Assembly: GCA_910578395.1 (NCBI GenBank)
Contig: CAJTPZ010000003.1
Span: 20,012-84,011 of the forward strand
Reading direction: 5' to 3'
Origin: an uncultured Muribaculaceae bacterium
Lineage (GTDB): Bacteria > Bacteroidota > Bacteroidia > Bacteroidales > Muribaculaceae
Length of the DNA stretch: 64,000 nucleotides
Under the pieces are notes generated by a model. That model was not told the DNA's origin. It made no database searches and saw only the letters and a program-made list of their open reading frames with translations. Below, one piece after another: positions 34,018-42,955 of this stretch. Position numbers and translations under genes: made by a program. How positions within the stretch are numbered: the stretch's first letter is position 1; every line of letters begins with the position of its first letter.

Positions 34018-34992
34018 ATGGACAGAAATATTAAAATCAGTGTAGTAGGAACCGGAAAGATCGTAAATGAAGTTCTGCCGCTCATCACGCGTGATGATAT
34101 GCATTATACCATCACATCGGTCTACGCTTATCGTAACGTTGATAATGCGCGTTGTCTTGCCGAGGCATTCGATATAGAGAAAGTGTATACCGATTATGAC
34201 GAATTGCTGTGTGATGATACTGCTGATTTCATTTATATAGCCAATGTGAATACGGCTCATTATGAGTATGCGCTTAAAGCTCTTGAAAGTGGACGTAATG
34301 TCATTGTAGAGAAACCGCTTTGTACATGTTATGATGATGCGTACAGGCTCATTGACACAGCCCAAAAGAATCATTGTTATATTTTTGAGGCTGTTTCTCT
34401 GCTTTACAACCCTGTTTATGACGAAATTGCCGATGCACTGAAAAAGATCGGCAAAATTTCGATGGTGACAGCAAACTACAGCCAGCTTTCGAGTCGATAT
34501 AAAATGTATTGTGACCATGTGGTGGCGCCTGCGTTTGATCCGGAACTTGCCGGCGGAGCTCTAATGGATCTAAATGTCTACAATATAAATTTTCTGGTTG
34601 GTCTTTTCGGACGGCCTGACGCGTCATCATATTTTCCACGCCTCGGCTATAACGGCGTGGATCTTGCCGGGGCTGCTGTGCTGAAGTACACCGATTTTCC
34701 GGCGGTATGTTGCTCTGCCAAGGATTCCGATGCTCCGTCGGGTGCTGTTATTCAGGGTGATGTAGGGTATATTACGGTTGATTCGCCGGTCAGTGTGCTT
34801 GCTTGTGCCAAGATTTATATAGATGGGAAACTTGATAAAGTGATTGATGCTCCTGTCGGATCGCACCGGCTTGAGTTTGAATTCAAAAAAATCCATGATA
34901 TATATATGCGTGGAGATTATGACGCCATGATAGCGAAGAGCAATATCTCCCTATGGGTCATGGAGATTCTTGAGTCTTTGAGGAAGAGCTGA
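34018..34992 (+). CDS. Gfo/Idh/MocA-family oxidoreductase (cytoplasmic)
   Basis: 324 residues without signal peptide. The Rossmann fold starts with ISVVGTGKIVNEVLPLI and the NAD(P)-binding domain includes ADFIYIANVNTAHYEYALKAL and the family motif VIVEKPLCT (EKP). The C-terminal domain shows GGALMDLNVYNINFLVGLFG. Likely a sugar or cyclitol dehydrogenase; unlike the protein at 42956 it is cytoplasmic. It sits 19 nt after the permease gene and 20 nt before the glycosyltransferase gene, so sugar-nucleotide or glycan chemistry is possible but not shown. Confidence 0.88.
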   Translation: MDRNIKISVVGTGKIVNEVLPLITRDDMHYTITSVYAYRNVDNARCLAEAFDIEKVYTDYDELLCDDTADFIYIANVNTAHYEYALKALESGRNVIVEKPLCTCYDDAYRLIDTAQKNHCYIFEAVSLLYNPVYDEIADALKKIGKISMVTANYSQLSSRYKMYCDHVVAPAFDPELAGGALMDLNVYNINFLVGLFGRPDASSYFPRLGYNGVDLAGAAVLKYTDFPAVCCSAKDSDAPSGAVIQGDVGYITVDSPVSVLACAKIYIDGKLDKVIDAPVGSHRLEFEFKKIHDIYMRGDYDAMIAKSNISLWVMEILESLRKS

Positions 34993-35012
34993 CGCAGAAG
35001 TATTGTCAGGTT

Positions 35013-35762
35013 ATGGATAAAATACCTTTGTTTTCTATTATAACTGTCTGCTATAATGCCGCTGATACGATAGCGGCCACTCTCGATAGTGTAAAATCGC
35101 AGACGTTTTCCGATTATGAGTATATCGTTCAGGACGGAGGTTCTGATGACGGCACTGTCGATCTGATAAAAAATGCCGATATTGAATGTCTGCATCTGGT
35201 GAGTGGGCGTGACAAAGGAATATATGACGCTATGAACCGCGGCCTCGGTAGGGCCCGTGGTGAATATGTCATTTTTCTTAATGCAGGAGATTCCTTTCAT
35301 GGAATTGATGCTCTTGTACGTGTTGCAGAGGCAGTGGAGAGGAATAACCGTCCTGGCATTGTCTATGGGCAGACTATGCTTGTCGATATCAATAGATATT
35401 ATGTGGGGCCAAGGCACCTCACAGCGCCGTCATCATTAAAGCTCGAGAATTTTTCAGATGGAATGGTTGTGTGTCATCAGGCATTTGTAGTACTTCGCCG
35501 CATTACATCATTCTATAATACCGATTTTCGCTTTTCGGCTGATTACGACTGGTGCATCCAGTGCCTGCAGCATTCCAGAAATAATGTGTATATTGGAGAC
35601 GAGCCATTGATTGAGTATCTTAATGAGGGGACCACTACGCGCAACCGATTTCGATCGCTCAGGGAAAGATGGCAGATCATGTCAACATATTTCGGATTGT
35701 GGATGACTGTGTGGAAGCATGTTACATTTGTGGTCCGTGCAGTAAAAAGGAAGTCGTTATGA
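35013..35762 (+). CDS. Family 2 glycosyltransferase
   Basis: 249 residues. The GT-A fold is clear: FSIITVCYNAADTIAATLDS at the start, then YIVQDGGSDDGTVDLI, GIYDAMNRGLGRARGEYVIF and NAGDSF as the metal-binding DxD equivalent, followed by SADYDWCIQCL. No membrane helix, so a cytoplasmic or peripheral enzyme that moves a sugar from a nucleotide donor. It overlaps the DUF4286 gene by 4 nt (ATGA). No wider glycan cluster is seen, only the neighbouring oxidoreductase. Confidence 0.92.
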   Translation: MDKIPLFSIITVCYNAADTIAATLDSVKSQTFSDYEYIVQDGGSDDGTVDLIKNADIECLHLVSGRDKGIYDAMNRGLGRARGEYVIFLNAGDSFHGIDALVRVAEAVERNNRPGIVYGQTMLVDINRYYVGPRHLTAPSSLKLENFSDGMVVCHQAFVVLRRITSFYNTDFRFSADYDWCIQCLQHSRNNVYIGDEPLIEYLNEGTTTRNRFRSLRERWQIMSTYFGLWMTVWKHVTFVVRAVKRKSL

Positions 35763-36070
35763 TACAGTTTAATTCAACTTTTTTCATACCGGTAGATAAA
35801 ATTGATGCCGCTACAGCTTGGCTGAAGGATAATTATCTGTCGGAAATTAAGAAGTGTTGTGGAGAAGGGAATGTGATGCTCGGCCGACTGTTGACGGCTG
35901 TGGAGGAAGACCATGCAGGGCTCACTGTTACAGCCCGTTTTGCAACTGAAGCCGACGCCGAGGTGTGGGATGCAAAAAACGGATCATTATTAAGAATGCA
36001 GATGGGGCAGGCTTTGAAATTGGTTCAGGTGTTGCATTTTAGTTCAATGATTGAAATAATAAGTCTTTGA
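35759..36070 (+). CDS. DUF4286 family protein
   Basis: 103 residues from the ATG at 35759, coupled to the glycosyltransferase stop through an ATGA overlap; a longer frame from 35669 only reads the other gene out of frame. It opens with MIQFNSTFFIPVDKIDAA, the pattern of the small DUF4286 proteins, and has an alpha/beta ferredoxin-like pattern ending MGQALKLVQVLHFSSM. Function unknown. In Bacteroidales it typically lies directly before ruvC, as here (1 nt gap). Confidence 0.85.
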   Translation: MIQFNSTFFIPVDKIDAATAWLKDNYLSEIKKCCGEGNVMLGRLLTAVEEDHAGLTVTARFATEADAEVWDAKNGSLLRMQMGQALKLVQVLHFSSMIEIISL

Positions 36071-36071
36071 A

Positions 36072-36647
36072 GTGGAGATATCGAAGACAGGCGATTGGGA
36101 TCGTGTAGTGCTTGGAATAGATCCAGGTACAAATGTCATGGGATATGGGGTGATAGGCATAAAGGGAAAGACGCCTCACATGGTTACTATGGGAGTGCTT
36201 ACTCTTGGTAAAATGGGATCGCACTACATGAAACTTCACCGTATTTATGAGCGTGTGCAAGGATTGGTTGAGCAATATCTGCCGGACGAATTTGCTATCG
36301 AGGCTCCGTTTTTTGGAAAAAACGTTCAGTCGATGCTTAAACTCGGGCGTGCCCAGGGTGTGGCAATGGCGGCGGCTTTGTCACGTGATGTGCCTATTTT
36401 TGAATATGAGCCGAGAAAGGTGAAGATGGCTATAACCGGGAGTGGAGGTGCGAGTAAAGAGCAGGTGCGTGAAATGCTTGTAAGAATTCTATCGATAAAT
36501 CGTGATACGCTTCTGCCTGAACTTGATGCTACAGATGCTCTTGCTGTTGGGCTTTGTCATTTTTATGAGAGTTCCCGTCCGTTGCCGAGCGGTGGTGCGA
36601 CTTCTTGGAAAGATTTTATTGCGCGCCACCCTGAGCGCGTGAAATAG
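36072..36647 (+). CDS. ruvC: Holliday junction resolvase RuvC
   Basis: 191 residues starting with GTG at 36072, one nucleotide after the DUF4286 stop. RNase H-like catalytic residues are all visible: LGIDPGTNVMGYGV (Asp17), EFAIEAPFFGKN (Glu), and LDATDALAVGLCHFY (the last Asp pair). It cuts Holliday junctions symmetrically after RuvAB branch migration. The translational linkage to DUF4286 suggests shared expression. The GNAT gene follows after 81 nt. Confidence 0.96.
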   Translation: MEISKTGDWDRVVLGIDPGTNVMGYGVIGIKGKTPHMVTMGVLTLGKMGSHYMKLHRIYERVQGLVEQYLPDEFAIEAPFFGKNVQSMLKLGRAQGVAMAAALSRDVPIFEYEPRKVKMAITGSGGASKEQVREMLVRILSINRDTLLPELDATDALAVGLCHFYESSRPLPSGGATSWKDFIARHPERVK

Positions 36648-36728
36648 TCCGGCTCCGTGCCATATTTCCGGTCTAACATTTTTGCAGCTTCATGCGTTAA
36701 ATCATAAAGGGTTAAAACAAGACGTATT

Positions 36729-37796
36729 ATGAGTGATAAAAAAGCTGCGATCCGCCAGATATGGTATGAATGTTTCCATGATACCACGCAATGGATGGAC
36801 ATGTTTTTCTCCAAAGTGTATGATGAGGAGGATGCGCTGGTGCTTGAATACAATGGTCATGCAGTAAGTTCAATGCTGCTTCGGCAGTACAAGATGTTGT
36901 TGTATGGCGAGGAAATCTCCATGGGGTATATTTCAGGAGCGGCTACCCGGAGGATGGAACGGGGACGTGGATATATGTCGGAACTTGTAAGGATTGCATT
37001 GCGGCAGGCACATCATCGTGGCAATGTGCTTGTGTCGCTCATACCGGCATCAAGACGCCTGTTTTATTTCTATGAACGCATGGGATTTTCAACAGTGTTC
37101 TATGTCAAGAATGACCGGTATACTTCACTACATAGTTTTGTGCCTGAGGGGAGTTATTTTCGTATCGAGGACTATGATACTGACATGGTTTATGATTTTT
37201 TCAGCAGTTGTGAGTTTCGGCGTGACGGTACGGTAATCCATTCACGTGACGAATTCAACCATATCATGGATGACAATCGCATTGATGGTGGTGAAGTCGT
37301 TGTTGTGGGCCGGAAAGGGGAAGAAGGTATTGCTGCTGTAGGATTTGCAGCTGTCGACGAGTATTACGGACGTCTTGTGGTAAAAGACATCCTGGCAAAA
37401 GATGATGATGCTATGGAAGGCCTGCTTGCTGAGTATCGTCGGTTGTATGATGATTTTCCTTTTACGGTAGTTCGTCCGGTCGGGTATGCCGCGCGTCCGA
37501 TTGATCAGTATGGTATGGTGCGTATAGTAAATGTAGGGGATCTGTTTTTGACTATAGCGCATCGATATCCTGATCTGAAGCTAAATGTCAGAGTCCGGGA
37601 TGATCTTATTCATGAAAATGATAAGGTTTTCATGATTGAATCAGGTAGTGTGTCAGCTTTATCGCGTTTTTCAGGAACACCCGATCTTGATGTGACAGTG
37701 CAGACACTTGCATTGATTTTATTCAATAAGCCTGAAGTTGGCGAGATTTTTGGAATCCCAAGTGTCAGGCCGTTTATGGCACTTATGCTGGAGTAG
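36729..37796 (+). CDS. Two-domain GNAT acetyltransferase (Eis-like)
   Basis: 355 residues. The N-terminal half is a GNAT domain: YISGAATRRMERGRGYMSEL with the acetyl-CoA pyrophosphate loop (RGRGYM), then LIPASRRLFYFYERMGFSTV. The C-terminal half (res ~150-355) contains a second GNAT-like part and an SCP2-like end (LNVRVRDDLIHENDKVFMIE, VSALSRFSGTPDLDVTVQTL), as in Eis-like proteins. The substrate is unknown. It faces the mutS2 gene tail to tail, with 6 nt between stop codons, so the two transcripts may overlap. Confidence 0.85.
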   Translation: MSDKKAAIRQIWYECFHDTTQWMDMFFSKVYDEEDALVLEYNGHAVSSMLLRQYKMLLYGEEISMGYISGAATRRMERGRGYMSELVRIALRQAHHRGNVLVSLIPASRRLFYFYERMGFSTVFYVKNDRYTSLHSFVPEGSYFRIEDYDTDMVYDFFSSCEFRRDGTVIHSRDEFNHIMDDNRIDGGEVVVVGRKGEEGIAAVGFAAVDEYYGRLVVKDILAKDDDAMEGLLAEYRRLYDDFPFTVVRPVGYAARPIDQYGMVRIVNVGDLFLTIAHRYPDLKLNVRVRDDLIHENDKVFMIESGSVSALSRFSGTPDLDVTVQTLALILFNKPEVGEIFGIPSVRPFMALMLE

Positions 37797-37802
37797 GTCG
37801 AG

Positions 37803-40274
37803 TTATTGTAATTCAACGACCGTGATGCCGGCGCCGCCGAAACGCACGTCTTCGTCATGAGCATCAACAACATCATGAATGCTTGCGAGATATTGTCGTA
37901 TGGCCTGACGGAGCGCACCTGTGCCTGTGCCATGAAGTATTCTCACTCGTTGTGCTCCAAACTGGATAGCGTCGTCGATGAAGTAGGTTACAGCCTGTAA
38001 TCCCTCGTCGACTCTCATGCCGCGTATGTCGATCTCTTGTTTGAAATTAAGCCTTTTTTCACGCATTGAATCAGTGGTGCCGCGTGAAACGAATGAAGCG
38101 GCCTTGTCGCTATTGTTTTTTTCTTTGGCCAGAGTGTGACGCAGACGGTCAAGCGTTATTGATGTCTTCAATAAGCCGAATGTAACGGTCGCTTTATTGC
38201 CGTTGATTTCAATTACACGTCCCGGTATGGATTGTCCTTCCATTTTCACCATGTCGCCGATTTCTATTTTCTTATTGGTGACAGGTGTGGGATTTTCAGA
38301 CTTTTGTACAGATTGTTTTCTGTGGCTTTTCTTCTTTAGCTCTTTTGGAAGTGACTGGTCAGGGGTGATTCTGTTTACGTTTTTTTTCGTTTCTTCGAGT
38401 TTTTTTCTGGCTTCAAGCGTGGCATTGCGCTCTGCCTGGGCGTTTTTTATATCTCGTATGGTTCGCTCGATTGCCGCATTGCTTCCCTGCAGTATTTTTC
38501 TTGCCTCCTCCTGTGCTTCCGCTATGATTTCCCGTCGTTTTGATCTGAGTTGGTCTGCTTCCGACTCATACCGCTCGATAGCCTGTTCGATGCGTTTTTC
38601 TTTCTGCCGTATGTCAAGCCGCTTGTTTTCCCAATATTTGCGGTCACGTGCAATATCGAGAAGATAGCGGTCCATGTTCACATAGTCACTGCCGACAATT
38701 TCTCTTGCAGTGTCTATGACATTTTGCGGAAGTCCTGTCTGACGTGCTATCTCAAGTGCGAATGAACTGCCTGGTTGTCCTACTGAAAGCCTGAACAGAG
38801 GTTTCATAAGGTGCCGGTCGTAGAGCATGGATCCGTTTATCAGTCCGTCAGTATCCTCTGCGAAGTGTTTTAGATTCTGATAGTGTGTGGTAATTACTCC
38901 CCACACTTGCTTGCGGTTGAGTTCTGCAAGTATTGCCTGGGCTATGGCGCCGCCTATTTGAGGCTCGGTCCCCCCTCCGAATTCATCGACAAGAACAAGT
39001 GTTGTCGCAGATCCACCCGACAATACACGTTTCATGTTACGGAGGTGTGAACTGTAGGTCGACAGGTCGTTTTCAATGGACTGGTCATCGCCTATGTCGA
39101 TGAATATGCTGTCGAATATACCTATGTGTGAGTTTGACCACAGGCATGGCAGAATACCGCATTGTGCCATGTATTGGGTAATTCCTGCAGTTTTGAGGCA
39201 GATTGATTTTCCTCCTGCATTGGGCCCTGATATAACAAGAATACGATTGCCTTGTGGCAGCGCTATATCGAGTGGTACTATTTCACGGCCTTGACGGCGT
39301 AGTGACAACAGTAACTCTGGATGGCGCGCACCATACCATTCAATGACAGGGTTGTCATGAATCTCAGGCATGGTTGCATCGGTGTCTTTGGCGAATATAG
39401 CCTTGGCTCTTATGAAATCGAGGCGGGTGAGGACCTCGATGTTTATTTCGATTGAGTCGGCAAACGGGCGCAGCCCATCGGTAAGCTGGGCAAGTATTCG
39501 GGCTATTTCACGTCTTTCATCGAGCTGTAGCTGTCTGAGACGGTTGTTGGCTTCGACAACTTCTGCCGGTTCGATATATATTGTTTTGCCGGTGGAAGAT
39601 TCATCATGGACAATTCCAGGAATCTTGCGTTTGTTCATCGGTGCTACAGGAACAACAAGGCGTCCGTCGCGCATGGCAGGAGAAGTGTCGTGATCAATCC
39701 ATCCTTCGGTCACCGCACGTGCCATAATGCGCCGCATTACAGTGTTCACTGTTCCTCCTGCCGCTGAGATCTGATGTCTTATAGATGCAAGTTCGGGTGA
39801 GGCGTTGTCTTTAATATCTCCTTTTGGATCTATGATCCGGTCAATGAGCCGCAACACCTGAGGTAGTGGCAACAGTTCATTTACTATTGCTTCAAGATGA
39901 GGCCATGAAAGCCGGGATTCGATGTGCCGGGTTTGAAAAAAGCCGTAAACCTTCTCGGTACACTGCAAAGCGCGGCGTATTGCCGACAACTGTTCGGTAT
40001 CAAGTGTCGATCCCTGAAGTCTTAGGCGTCCGTAGGTCTCTGACATTGACCGTTGTGGGATAAGGTCAATCGGGATGTGTGTTCCGGAATCAGTCGACAA
40101 TGAGTTCAGATATTCACTGACGGCCATCAGCCGGCCACACACTTCAGAGAAAATTGTGCAAAACGACATCTCGGCAACCATGAATTTGGCGCCTTCGCTT
40201 ATACAATGGCTACTGATAGCTTCACGTACAGCAGTGAAGCCTATTTTATTTTCAAAATTATCAGGGAAAATCAA
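37803..40274 (-). CDS. mutS2: MutS2 endonuclease/ribosome-rescue ATPase
   Basis: 823 residues. MutS core and clamp segments (RDGRLVVPVAPMNKRKIPG, GKTIYIEPAEVVEANN) are followed by an ABC-type ATPase with Walker A GPNAGGKS at 350-357, LVLVDEFGGGTEPQIGGA (Walker B) and a coiled coil (res ~540-650). The C-terminal Smr domain shows DIRGMRVDEGLQAVTYFIDD and HGTGTGALRQAIRQYL, giving nuclease function. Known members suppress recombination and split collided ribosomes. It has a full consensus promoter at 40302-40333 and stands divergent from the HdeD-like gene. Confidence 0.96.
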   Translation of the reverse strand: MIFPDNFENKIGFTAVREAISSHCISEGAKFMVAEMSFCTIFSEVCGRLMAVSEYLNSLSTDSGTHIPIDLIPQRSMSETYGRLRLQGSTLDTEQLSAIRRALQCTEKVYGFFQTRHIESRLSWPHLEAIVNELLPLPQVLRLIDRIIDPKGDIKDNASPELASIRHQISAAGGTVNTVMRRIMARAVTEGWIDHDTSPAMRDGRLVVPVAPMNKRKIPGIVHDESSTGKTIYIEPAEVVEANNRLRQLQLDERREIARILAQLTDGLRPFADSIEINIEVLTRLDFIRAKAIFAKDTDATMPEIHDNPVIEWYGARHPELLLSLRRQGREIVPLDIALPQGNRILVISGPNAGGKSICLKTAGITQYMAQCGILPCLWSNSHIGIFDSIFIDIGDDQSIENDLSTYSSHLRNMKRVLSGGSATTLVLVDEFGGGTEPQIGGAIAQAILAELNRKQVWGVITTHYQNLKHFAEDTDGLINGSMLYDRHLMKPLFRLSVGQPGSSFALEIARQTGLPQNVIDTAREIVGSDYVNMDRYLLDIARDRKYWENKRLDIRQKEKRIEQAIERYESEADQLRSKRREIIAEAQEEARKILQGSNAAIERTIRDIKNAQAERNATLEARKKLEETKKNVNRITPDQSLPKELKKKSHRKQSVQKSENPTPVTNKKIEIGDMVKMEGQSIPGRVIEINGNKATVTFGLLKTSITLDRLRHTLAKEKNNSDKAASFVSRGTTDSMREKRLNFKQEIDIRGMRVDEGLQAVTYFIDDAIQFGAQRVRILHGTGTGALRQAIRQYLASIHDVVDAHDEDVRFGGAGITVVELQ

Positions 40275-40301
40275 TTGGCTGATTCAATTTAGAAATGTTG
40301 T

Positions 40302-40333
40302 CAAAATTATTATTTTTTGGTTTAAAAAACAAA
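40302..40333 (-). promoter_or_regulatory. Consensus promoter of mutS2
   Basis: Minus strand TTTG (40330-40333), 20 nt, TAATTTTG (40302-40309): a full match. The start of transcription would be near 40295, about 20 nt before the ATG at 40274. Confidence 0.75.
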
Positions 40334-40401
40334 TTGAGAAAGGGGAGTGTTATACTCTTAAAAAATAGAAAAACACACATTAATTTAAACAACATTTAAT
40401 T

Positions 40402-40956
40402 ATGTCAGCCTTAAAACTTAATTACTGGGGGACCACCAGATATTGGTGGGCTATTCTTGTTGTAGGTGTTCTGCTGGTTATCGGTGGATTTGCCTATTGG
40501 TTCTGGCCTCAGGCCGGATATGCTGTCGCATCGCAGATTTTCGGATGGCTTCTCATTCTCGCTGGAGTAGTACAGGTGTGCTTCTCGGCCGGACGAAATC
40601 GCCCACGTGGATGGGGATGGTGGTTGGCTGGAGGAGTAATCGATATGTTTATCGGTTTTATGCTTGTCAGAAGCGTTATGCTTTCTGAACTTGTATTTCC
40701 ATACTTCCTTGCCATCATTTTCATTTTCTGGGGTATCAGCGCGGTAATTCAATCAGTTAGTTATCGTGTAGGGCGCGGATGGTGGCTATATCTCATCAAT
40801 GGAATTCTGCTCATGATCATCGGATTCTTTTTCCTTGAAGCCGGTTATGTGCAGAATATGATGATGGTATCGTTCCTTGCAGCGTTGTCATTCATTTATT
40901 GGGGATTCTCGATTGCTATGACTGCCTACGCTTTGCGTCCTTACGAAAACGGGTAA
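40402..40956 (+). CDS. HdeD-like (DUF308) membrane protein
   Basis: 184 residues with six hydrophobic helices in three pairs, the DUF308/HdeD layout: YWWAILVVGVLLVIGGFAYW, IFGWLLILAGVVQVCF, WWLAGGVIDMFIGFMLVRS, FPYFLAIIFIFWGISAVIQS, WLYLINGILLMIIGFFFLEA and MMVSFLAALSFIYWGFSIAM. In enterobacteria HdeD takes part in acid resistance; in Bacteroidales its role is open. The leader upstream is AT-rich, and two hairpins follow the gene (40981-41077). Confidence 0.85.
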   Translation: MSALKLNYWGTTRYWWAILVVGVLLVIGGFAYWFWPQAGYAVASQIFGWLLILAGVVQVCFSAGRNRPRGWGWWLAGGVIDMFIGFMLVRSVMLSELVFPYFLAIIFIFWGISAVIQSVSYRVGRGWWLYLINGILLMIIGFFFLEAGYVQNMMMVSFLAALSFIYWGFSIAMTAYALRPYENG

Positions 40957-40980
40957 TACCGAGGTAGTAATTACTGTACA

Positions 40981-41012
40981 AGAGCCGGGTCCTTTGAGGA
41001 TCCGGCTCTTTC
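40981..41012 (+). terminator. Terminator after the HdeD-like gene
   Basis: AGAGCCGGGTCC pairs with GGATCCGGCTCT (12 bp including one G-U, 5-nt loop) and is followed by TTTCG. Lies 25 nt after the stop. Confidence 0.7.
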
Positions 41013-41044
41013 GTATAATAATATTGGTTATAGATATAAAAAAC

Positions 41045-41082
41045 GACCGGTTAGCCTTTTGAGGGTTAACCGGTCTTGTTTT
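41045..41082 (+). terminator. Second hairpin, tandem terminator
   Basis: GACCGGTTAgCC pairs with GGgTTAACCGGTC, a stem of about 11 bp with one bulge, followed by TTGTTTTG. It sits 33 nt after the first terminator and may act as a backup. The next 130 nt (41083-41216) hold no gene that I can see. Confidence 0.6.
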
Positions 41083-41216
41083 GCTCGCGCTATGGCTAAG
41101 GCTGTTAAATAAAGCAACGTGGAAAAGCTTTATATGGAAGTAGCCCTATCGTGATGCCTTGTGCGTGGGGGCTTGTTTAGTCGCGTGTTTTTTGTAAAGA
41201 TCAAGACAATTGCACC

Positions 41217-41717
41217 TTATATCTGATTTAACTGATCGGTAGTCGGGTTTATAGCCACGATTCGTCCGTCGGGATCAATCAGGAATGATTTTGTCTGAGC
41301 TCCGAGCTGAAAATCCTCAATCACGAAAGAGGCCTGCTCTGCTCCGATATGAAACTGCTGGGTTCGGTCAAGGTGGTCACGTTTTACTATCTCCTCAAAC
41401 ATACGCTTGTTAGAGTCAAGATTGACTGCCACCAATTCTATCTTTTTGCCTCGAGTCTCTGACTTTTCAGAATCAATCCACTGTTGATATTGATTTACTG
41501 CAAGTCTTGAGTCTGCCCGATTACTATCCCAGAAAGAGAGCAACAGGTATCTGCCACGAAAAGCAGCAAGTGAAGTTGTCTCTGTTGAGTCAGTATTACC
41601 CACTGACAGGTTCGGGACGTAGTACCCGACTGCCGGAGCTGTTATCCTCTGTGTAAATGCCGAGGAAGCGAGCATGAGAGCAAAGAACCCGACAATCCCA
41701 AAGATTGTTCTCTTCAT
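41217..41717 (-). CDS. Thioredoxin-fold protein lacking the CxxC motif
   Basis: 166 residues with a signal peptide (MKRTIFGIVGFFALMLASSAF). The AhpC/TlpA-type fold is visible: LAAFRGRYLLLSFWDSNRADSR, KIELVAVNLDSNKRMFEEI and TKSFLIDPDGRIVAINPT. Where redox-active relatives carry WCxxC it reads WDSNRADSR, so both cysteines are missing and there are none elsewhere in the mature part. It cannot be a usual disulfide reductase. A consensus promoter lies at 41873-41903, leaving a leader of about 150 nt. It may bind a partner or ligand in the periplasm. Nothing on the same strand is close enough to suggest an operon. Confidence 0.75.
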   Translation of the reverse strand: MKRTIFGIVGFFALMLASSAFTQRITAPAVGYYVPNLSVGNTDSTETTSLAAFRGRYLLLSFWDSNRADSRLAVNQYQQWIDSEKSETRGKKIELVAVNLDSNKRMFEEIVKRDHLDRTQQFHIGAEQASFVIEDFQLGAQTKSFLIDPDGRIVAINPTTDQLNQI

Positions 41718-41872
41718 TACATTTTATTAAAGTAAACAAATAAGACACATTCCAACCGCGCTCCCGCGCCATGAAATTTGGGCAATATGTAGAATTATAA
41801 ATATTCAAATTGCTTGTGTCCTGCCGATTCTCGGCTGTCAGTCATCTCTATGACGTTGTTGATATAACACTG

Positions 41873-41903
41873 CAAATGTATGATTTTGTTTACGATAAAC
41901 AAA
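41873..41903 (-). promoter_or_regulatory. Consensus promoter of the thioredoxin-like gene
   Basis: Minus strand TTTG (41900-41903), 19 nt, TACATTTG (41873-41880): a full match. Transcription would start near 41866. Confidence 0.75.
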
Positions 41904-42102
41904 ATTATAGCGTCAAGGCCTTACTACCCACGGCCCTATAAAACGGCTCAAACACCGTTGGGGTGGCGGTTTCAGGAGGTTGTTAAATTTGATTAAAGAG
42001 GATGCTCCACATGCGAAATATATGTTTAACAACATGTATTTGCAGACCATTCATTTTTATTGCCAAATGTAAGTCATAATCCCAAAGGATATAAAAATCA
42101 TA

Positions 42103-42133
42103 GCCTGCACATGACAATCATTGCAGGCTATAT
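42103..42133 (-). terminator. Terminator of the oxidoreductase-DUF1080 operon
   Basis: ATAGCCTGCA pairs with TGCAGGCTAT (10 bp, 11-nt loop). On the minus strand it is followed by GATTTTTAT. It lies 18 nt past the DUF1080 stop. Confidence 0.75.
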
Positions 42134-42151
42134 AATCGGATTTAGGTTACT

Positions 42152-42940
42152 TTACAGTTCTTTTATTTTGACGTTTTTGAACCACACTTCATCGCCGTGG
42201 TCCTGAAGGAGTATATGTCCTTTTTTTGCGTTGCCGAAGTTGGGCCAGTCGCGATATTTGCTGTAAGCAACAAGAGCATTCCATTGGGCATTGTCACGCT
42301 CATACTCTACAACTTTTTCTCCGTTAAGCCAATGTTCAACATGGTTACCGTTGACAAATACAACTGCTGTATTCCATCCGTCCTTGTTCATTGGTTTTGT
42401 CGATGGGGCAGGGATAAGGTCATAGAGAGAAGCGCATGTGCGGTTTCCTTTTACACCAAGTTTTGCATCGGGGTGCAGGTCATCATCGAGTACCTGAAAC
42501 TCACATCCTATGGCCGATCCTTCACCTTTGTTCATCTCAGGGTCGACAAAATACTTGATACCGCTGTTGGCTCCGGGAGTAATTTTGAAGTCCACAGAAA
42601 GTATGAAGTCGCCGTATTGATCGATTGTGACTATGTCACCTCCATTTGCCGACTCGGCTCCATCTGATTTAATGACTTTAAGAATGCCGTCTTCGACTAT
42701 CCAGCCGCTTTCAGGGAAGGTGTCGAGTTTTGCTCCCCTCCATCCATTGGTGGTTGTGCCGTCCCAAAGTAATGTCCATCCGTTGGCGATGTCCTGATCG
42801 GATAGAGTATTGTCGGGCTGTCCATGTGTTGGAAAAGAGACTTCCGTTGCTACGGATTCAATTTTGACTGCGTTCTGCTGTGAGATGTTTGTGCAGGCAA
42901 GACCGAGAACGGCCAATGGCAGAAGATATGTTTTCTTCAT
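42152..42940 (-). CDS. DUF1080 lipoprotein, probable 3-keto-disaccharide hydrolase
   Basis: 262 residues. A lipoprotein-type signal ends at Cys16 (LAVLGLAC). The DUF1080 (concanavalin-like) fold is recognised from IANGWTLLWDGTTTNGWRG, SGWIVEDGILKV, GDFILSVDFKITPGANSGIKYF and the end QDHGDEVWFKNVKIKEL. DUF1080 enzymes of Bacteroides have been linked to hydrolysis of 3-keto-glycosides made by Gfo/Idh/MocA dehydrogenases. It follows such a gene by 15 nt here, so the pair probably works in the periplasm on the same sugar. Its substrate cannot be read from the sequence. Confidence 0.85.
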   Translation of the reverse strand: MKKTYLLPLAVLGLACTNISQQNAVKIESVATEVSFPTHGQPDNTLSDQDIANGWTLLWDGTTTNGWRGAKLDTFPESGWIVEDGILKVIKSDGAESANGGDIVTIDQYGDFILSVDFKITPGANSGIKYFVDPEMNKGEGSAIGCEFQVLDDDLHPDAKLGVKGNRTCASLYDLIPAPSTKPMNKDGWNTAVVFVNGNHVEHWLNGEKVVEYERDNAQWNALVAYSKYRDWPNFGNAKKGHILLQDHGDEVWFKNVKIKEL

Positions 42941-42955
42941 GATCTGAATTTACGG

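Larger units (their letters stand above)
41718..42151. other. Intergenic region with promoter, long leader and a terminator
   Basis: A 434-nt stretch without a credible gene. From left to right: the ~150-nt leader of the thioredoxin-like gene (about 41718-41866), which contains a short unsupported frame (MARERGWNVSYLF); the minus-strand promoter (41873-41903); a GC-richer segment (41920-41975) with no recognised family; and the terminator hairpin of the DUF1080 gene (42103-42133). No other element was recognised. Confidence 0.5.

Noticed and set aside
38197..38667. 156-residue plus-strand ORF within mutS2
   Set aside because: Ser/Phe-rich mirror of the coiled-coil region of mutS2.
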